A program made the position numbers and the translations under genes. Shown here in pieces: positions 58,241 to 64,000 of a stretch of 64,000 nt of DNA. How positions within the stretch are numbered: the stretch's first letter is position 1; each line of letters begins with the position of its first letter. Where the stretch lies: contig CAJHZI010000425.1 in the NCBI GenBank assembly GCA_905160935.1, positions 2,306,001-2,370,000 of the forward strand, given 5' to 3'. Below the pieces are notes generated by a model that saw nothing but the letters and a program-made list of their open reading frames with translations, was not told the DNA's origin and did not search any database. The stretch comes from Enchytraeus crypticus. Lineage: Eukaryota > Annelida > Clitellata > Enchytraeida > Enchytraeidae.

Positions 58241-59635
58241 GAGCGACTCAATACCAGTGATGTTTTAGTGCAGATTTTTCTTTACCTATAAATTTATAGC
58301 TGTTTGGCTCTAATGGGACTTGGGGTGATTTGTAGTCTCTTTTATTATGTGTATTGTGTTCTATTAATGAATCCTGCTTATGATCTCAATAATTTTTTAG
58401 TTTACTAGCTGTAGACCCAGTTTGTCAAATCTTTCCTCTGTTGTCTATTTTGTAAGCAATTTTATGTATCAGTTTTTTGAAATCTTTCAACAAAAGATCT
58501 TTGTCGTTGTCATTTTGAACTCTACCTAGCAGTAAAGTACAATTTGCTAAAGTACTCTTTTAGTTTTGAGTATCTTTTAAAAGAAATGTGACTTTGATCA
58601 ACTCTAAGACCTAGAAACTGTAGAATGATATATCATATATATTTTATATGATGCATTTGTATACATTTAAAGATCGGTGTCCTATTAAATTTTGCTATTG
58701 AAGCCTGAGATCAAAATCGAAATACTCCAGATTTCATTTGCATGTGATATATATATGTAGTTACATTGTAAGAGTGTTATTGTATGAGAAGTGCCCTCAA
58801 TTATTCCTGCATACTTACAAGCACGAACCCAAAAATGTCTGATCATGTGGGAATAATTGATTGGCAGTAAATAAATTGTATTATATAAAGGTAGTACGGT
58901 TGAGTATTAAGTTGATTAAAGTATTTATTAATCTATGTCCCTAGATATAATTATTACAAAATTATTTCAGATATTGAAACACAGGAAAATTGGATTTTTG
59001 TAATATATACATTCATGTATGTAAATTTTCTGTTAAAAAATACTGTTCTATAAAACTTTTTCATTATTTAATTATAATACTACCAATAATAGAGAAGTAA
59101 CAGTAATTTTAAATGCATTATTTTGCTAATTTAGAATGCAAATCTTTGCGTGAATATAATTGCTTTTTTATTTGGTACAAATAAATATTACATAATTAAA
59201 TTTTTGCATTTGTAACTTTACGTTGTTTTTGCAAGGAATAAATGACGACAGATTATATGATCAATACTGAGCGGCGCATTGCTTTAATTCAAGTCATTGT
59301 TGTTGTATATTTATTCGTAATGTTTATGCCGTATTAATCACTAGCTTGCATTTTCCTGTAATCGTTGATTAGCATTTCTAGAGGTTTTGTAGATTTAGTT
59401 TCGAGTGAATACTAGTTTAAACTGCTCTATGTTAATAGAGTTTCATGTCAACTCCCGAGCCTCTTGTAATCGATGTTACGATTTTTGTCACTTTTTTTGT
59501 TCATCTTACCAATTTAAAAATGTGAGAAATGCTAACGTATCTTGCTCGTTAAACTTTTTGTGAATTTTTTGAAAAATTGTTTTTATTGATTGAAGTCTTA
59601 AGGCCCACCTTAGAGACAATTTTGATGCAAGGAAA
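58241..59635. other. AT-rich sequence downstream of CACNB
   Basis: No gene or repeat was recognised. Confidence 0.35.
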
Positions 59636-59639
59636 CGCC

Positions 59640-59935
59640 AAACACAAAACACCTCCAGGGAAACCACCACCAGCGAAGTCGTTACCAGTAAAACCTGCAC
59701 CAGGGAAACCACCACCAGCGAAGTCGTTGCCAGTGCAACTTCCACCAGTGAAACTACCACCAGCGAAGTCTTTGCCAGTGCAACCTTCACCAGTGAAACT
59801 ACCACCAGCGAAGTCTCGTTGCCAGTGCAACCTCCACTAGTGAAGAAACTCCACCTGTGACACCACCAACAGCCAAGTCGTCACCAGTGCACCTCCACCA
59901 GTGACAAAACACCACCAGTGAAGTCGCTACCCGTG
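59640..59935. repeat. 45-bp minisatellite with proline/lysine coding potential
   Basis: The unit CCACCAGCGAAGTCGTTGCC followed by AGTGCAACTTCCACCAGTGAAACTA (split here) repeats about six times. The plus frame reads PPAKSLPVQLPPVKL-like and the minus frame GGSFTG-like. The frame is short (59577-59840), lacks splice or start support and decays to the right. Confidence 0.85.
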
Positions 59936-60010
59936 AAATGACAGACTTTTGAGTTTGTATACTTATTTAATGAGAGGGAGAGATCAAGACCAAACCGATC
60001 TTTAAAAAAA

Positions 60011-60143
60011 GCTGGTGAAGCTAATGTTGGCGTCAGTTTCCCAACTCGAAAGTGATGTCAGTGACGGGCGAGCCCAGGATTTGAACCCCGCACATACTGA
60101 TACTCAGTCGAATATCTTCCCGACATCGCCACTGGCTCCAGCC
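60011..60143 (-). repeat. SINE-A copy (best preserved)
   Basis: On the minus strand: GGCTGGAGCCAGTGGCGATG, CGGGAAGATATTCGACTGAG, the B box GCGGGGTTCAAATCCTGGGC, TCGCCCGTCACTGACATCAC and GAAACTGACGCCAACATTAG. Confidence 0.85.
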
Positions 60144-60149
60144 ATGTCC

Positions 60150-61734
60150 AGACATGCTAAACTCTAGTAACATAGATAAATATACATGATGTTAATGTCA
60201 GTGGTTACTCTTAATGCATTTAATGTCGTGTATTTACTCTTACAACTTACTTCTGACATTGTCTCGGGCTGTAGTTATATGCGTGTGTTCTATGCGATGC
60301 ACCCCGCGTGTTATTTGTATAAGTAAGGGAGTGTTTTATACTGTTCAAAGTGCTCAAATTCTTGTATATTCTAGGAAACTTACAATGTGTTGAGGACGAA
60401 GTTATACTTGTGTGTGTATCCTTGTGTGTATGCAAATTTGTTTAGCGTTTGTCTATGTAAGTATGTGTGTATATATTATATGATATTATAAGCGTACTAT
60501 GTAACGATGTATATATGCTTATATGATGCTTGTAAGATTGTGCATGTGTTTACAGAATTGTATTATACAGTGGCTGACTTGATCAATATTCTAAAATACT
60601 CTAGTCCAAAGATCAGTGGCGAATTAATGAAATTTATTTTTAATCATACTGTGAGACAAATTTTAAATTACGAAGCCGCTTTAAAGATGTGCGAGAGAGT
60701 TAGATGAACTTTAAAGGTCATGTAAAATTTGGGTGCGCGGAAGCTTTTTTCTACTTGTATCGTCACTGATCTTAACGCCAAGTTTCTTCAACTATCACAA
60801 CCATTACCTTCACGTGGTCGTAGCATTCTGATTCTCGATGGTCTAACATTGCACGATATTCTCTTGTATCTTCTGTTGTACATTCATTTCGTTAGGTTGA
60901 AGTAGGTATTTTGCAGAGTAGTCTTTCAGATGTTAACAAATTCGTTATTTGTTTTGTGAATAAATTTATTACGACTAAATTATAAGTACTAAATAAAACG
61001 AGACAATTGATCTTTACCACGCCATATGTACCATGCTGCAGATATGACGATAATTTTCGTATTGCTGATATTAACATTATAGTGTTGTATTAGATTAGAA
61101 GGCCAGTTATATACAATAATCCAAGTATTGCTCATGTAAATAGCAAAATTACGCTAAATGGATGAATTAGGTACTAAATGGTCAAAGGCCACAACCAGTA
61201 TAACTGTCTAGACCTCTACAGATAAAAGAGTGAACATTCAGTTCTGTAACACTGAAATCATCTTGACGTGCCTGGAGACAGTTGAATTTAAAGTTTGTAT
61301 TTATATTTCCTCTGTTAATTTTATTACTAAGCCTAAACAAACAATTAGGAAGTACAATATGCCAGGTCAACGTGCCGTGCAACTATAGGTATGGCCATTG
61401 TTTCATTTCCATATCGATATGCATATAGTTTCATTTCCGTATCGATATGCATAGGATATTATTGAATTTTTTAACTTTTACATGTAATACAAGCATATAA
61501 ATGTAGAATAAATGCAAGTTCTATATAATAAATATAGTATATACAGCTAGTCAATATGTATGCTCAGAAGACATTAAATATAGGCTAATGTTGTTTCTAA
61601 ATCATTTTATTATGACTTGCATAGATTAATATATGAACCACTTCACAGGACTGTTGTTATTACATTGTAATCTCACTCTAACTTGATAATGTACTGTTGT
61701 GTATTAATTGTTCATTCTATTCTACGAAGGCTGC

Positions 61735-61771
<37 letters not shown>

Positions 61772-62800
61772 ATGCCGTGTATTTTCTTTCTAGTTTTCTT
61801 ATTCACGCATATACAGCAAGCCAGTAGTAGAAATTATCTGTTTGATATTACGTTTCGTGTTTCTATTATTATTCTCTCTTTTCAACGTTTCCTGTAAATA
61901 TTCTATTGTATTAATTATTCATTAAAATCTGATAAATGCTTACTGTTTCGGTGTTTTATTTCTCTTTAGTACTACATTTATTCCCATATCTGTCGATAGC
62001 ATGAAATTTGTAACATGGCACAGATTAGAGTGGTCAAGCAGTGAATTAGAGAGAGTAGCCAAGCAGCGAATTGGAGTGATCTAGCTATGGAATATTTGCA
62101 ATAATTTACTGCTGAGAAACAATCAGTCGAGTTAGAAGTGTAGAGATTCGACTGCGACTTCTGCTTTTAGTGGTTTTACATGTAGGATAATGCGAGACTA
62201 CACAGATGTAAAGCTGCCGATACTTTTACTGTCAATATTCGTACCAATAACTTCACCGATAGCTTGAATATTATTTACTAACCGATAGCACAACACTATA
62301 CTGTACACTGCTATAATAAAGATCTTATTCATCTTGTGCATGCAATCCATTTACATCGCAGAATTCTAGAACAAAAATCAACTTGACTTTCATTTAAATT
62401 ACGACACAGCAGAAACAGTTCATTAATACGTCTATTCCTGGCAAATGAACACAATTAATTCAGGGCTTGAACTCTTCAGTTCCACAATCAACCTCAGTAC
62501 CACAGACTCTACACTGTAACTCGGATTTATTCAAAGGAAATCAATAACATAGCTACTGTATAAGTAGAGTTAGGAGTAATCTCAGAATTTAACGAGACAT
62601 CATTCACTGGGAGCGATTATCGCGATATTAAAAATTGTACCGAATCTACCGATATTTATCAATAAAATTGCTTTCAGTTTATAGAAATTAGAATAAATGG
62701 AAAAATATTGTTCAGAACTTGGGCAACATCTTGAAGGATTTTCTTTAAGTTTGCCTCAATAATTAATATTCACACCAAAGATATTAATCCATTTGCAAAC
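60150..62800. other. Intergenic DNA
   Basis: No gene was found. A (GA)n tract lies at 61735-61771, and TTTCATTTCC.TATCGATATGCATA occurs twice at 61403-61452. Confidence 0.4.
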
Positions 62801-63018
62801 ACTGAAGCATCATACATAATAATTAAATCTTTAATAGACTTCTATCTTTAGAGATTTACTCAAAACATAAATTTGATTTCAAATAAACTCAATATTAGCA
62901 CGACTGAATCACTGAAGCATCATACATAATAATTAAATCTTTAATAGACTTCTATCTTCAGAGATTTACTTAACACAAATTTGATTTCAAATAAACTCAA
63001 TATTAGCACGACTCTGAA
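62801..63018. repeat. 110-bp tandem duplication
   Basis: ACTGAAGCATCATACATAAT starts at 62801 and again at 62911; the two copies differ at a handful of positions. Confidence 0.92.
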
Positions 63019-64000
63019 TCAGATCTATGTACTATGGCATGTCCATTACAATATTCTTTATTACATTTAGCAATTATTATGAAAACAGTACAAAATATTA
63101 AACTAAACTTAGAAAATGAGTATTAGACTAACCAACTGTATGAAGCATTATAAAAATGTACACAAAAATATATGATAACGTTTAGCCAAGACATACAATG
63201 GAGTGTAGATAATATTGCAAGAAATAGCATCGAGTATATAGTCGTCAATATAACAAGGATTAATATAAAAGCATATACATAACAAGAAGTACAAATGCAT
63301 TAAAATATGTACATTGCATATAATATCATGATCATATTTGTTGCATGCTGGTCATGTTAAATAAATAAAACTACAGAAAAGATGAAATTTAAAAACATTA
63401 AATGCTTAAGAAATTGTAGATACACCCTATCCCAATCTATTTTAAACTGCTTAAAATGTTTCTTTTTGAATCATTTCCTAGAAAATTAGTAGAAATTAAG
63501 CATTCTTAACAAACTTAGCATGGATCTAAAAGATTTTCATCCACACATTGCACACAACAGTTTAGATATTGTCTACAGGACCCTCAATCTGTAATCCACA
63601 AATCATCAAGTTTCTAACCCTTTCTGGTGTCAAAGTTTAAAGCCACAAGCGCTAAAGCCACAACTTTCCTAATTTAATTTAAATTTAATTTCCACAACTT
63701 TCCTAATTTTCTATGTTGTCATTGATGACTGTAGCACTCTAATTGTTGTTATGTCCCAATCCCACACGGCACTCAACATCGATCAGTCAAATTGCATCCA
63801 TCACAAAATTTAAAGGAACTCTCATCACACTGTAATGTAGACTTTAGATAATAAAAATATGACTAATAAGACAGTTTTCATAAGCTTGCTTATTATAACT
63901 CCTTATTATAACTCCGTTTAACAACTAAACGAAATTACAATTGGTGTAATGAGATTTTTCCAAGAACTCTATATAACTGTGTTGTGCATGGGCATTATTT
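63019..64000. other. AT-rich right end with a short LINE 3' scrap
   Basis: A 43-bp match to the LINE tail (ATGTTGTCATTGATGACTGT, AGCACTCTAATTGTTGTTAT) is at 63711-63752, plus strand. Nothing else was identified. Confidence 0.5.

Noticed and set aside
59577-59840. Proline/lysine-rich frame that might be an extra CACNB exon or a cell-wall-like protein
   Set aside because: It lies 4.6 kb past the CACNB stop with no acceptor in phase, and the repeat decays beyond 59840.

Overview
The window is AT-rich nuclear DNA of an invertebrate animal. Four spliceosomal-intron genes can be followed codon by codon, a fifth enters from the left edge, and most of the remainder is transposon debris, minisatellites and microsatellites. 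A voltage-gated calcium channel beta subunit, CR1/L2-like LINEs, tRNA-derived SINEs and Tc1/mariner and hAT elements all point to a metazoan. I cannot fix the phylum from sequence alone.

Genes. (1) The start of a minus-strand gene of unknown identity (exons 731-1032 and 33-1, continuing outside). (2) A minus-strand conserved gene of unknown name, 14247-6419, nine exons seen, 5' end unresolved; it ends in a distinctive GYGVRW...FRGFLEPQM...DGH..GW.H block. (3) A complete plus-strand guanylate kinase gene (GUK1), seven exons, 31434-35987, 205 aa. (4) A complete minus-strand N6AMT1/HEMK2 methyltransferase gene, six exons, 44137-40194, 211 aa. (5) A complete plus-strand calcium channel beta-subunit gene (CACNB), eleven exons, 45638-54980, 753 aa. 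GUK1 and N6AMT1 converge. N6AMT1 and CACNB diverge from a shared 1.5 kb gap. GUK1 (active P-loop) and CACNB (degenerate guanylate-kinase fold) lie about 10 kb apart on the same strand.

Repeats. From 19.56 to 26.43 kb a 21-bp minisatellite has been split by nested insertions: a 3.6-kb LINE with 7-bp target duplications, a second retroelement tail sitting inside the (ATT)n tail of that LINE, and an LTR-type element (TG...CA, 5-bp target duplication ATATC). Two fragments of that second retroelement (at 4.3 and 23.7-24.4 kb) are both bordered by TAA/ATT triplet arrays, suggesting target preference. Short LINE 3' ends and four SINE-like families (called A-D here) are scattered through introns. SINE tails appear to have seeded the long (GAT)n and (ATTG)n arrays of the CACNB introns. 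A perfect 82-bp inverted repeat lies at 30061-30302, and a cluster of TGACGTCA-like motifs directly follows the stop codon of gene 2.

All gene models were spliced by eye from GT/AG sites, reading-frame continuity and remembered family sequences. No alignment or search was run.
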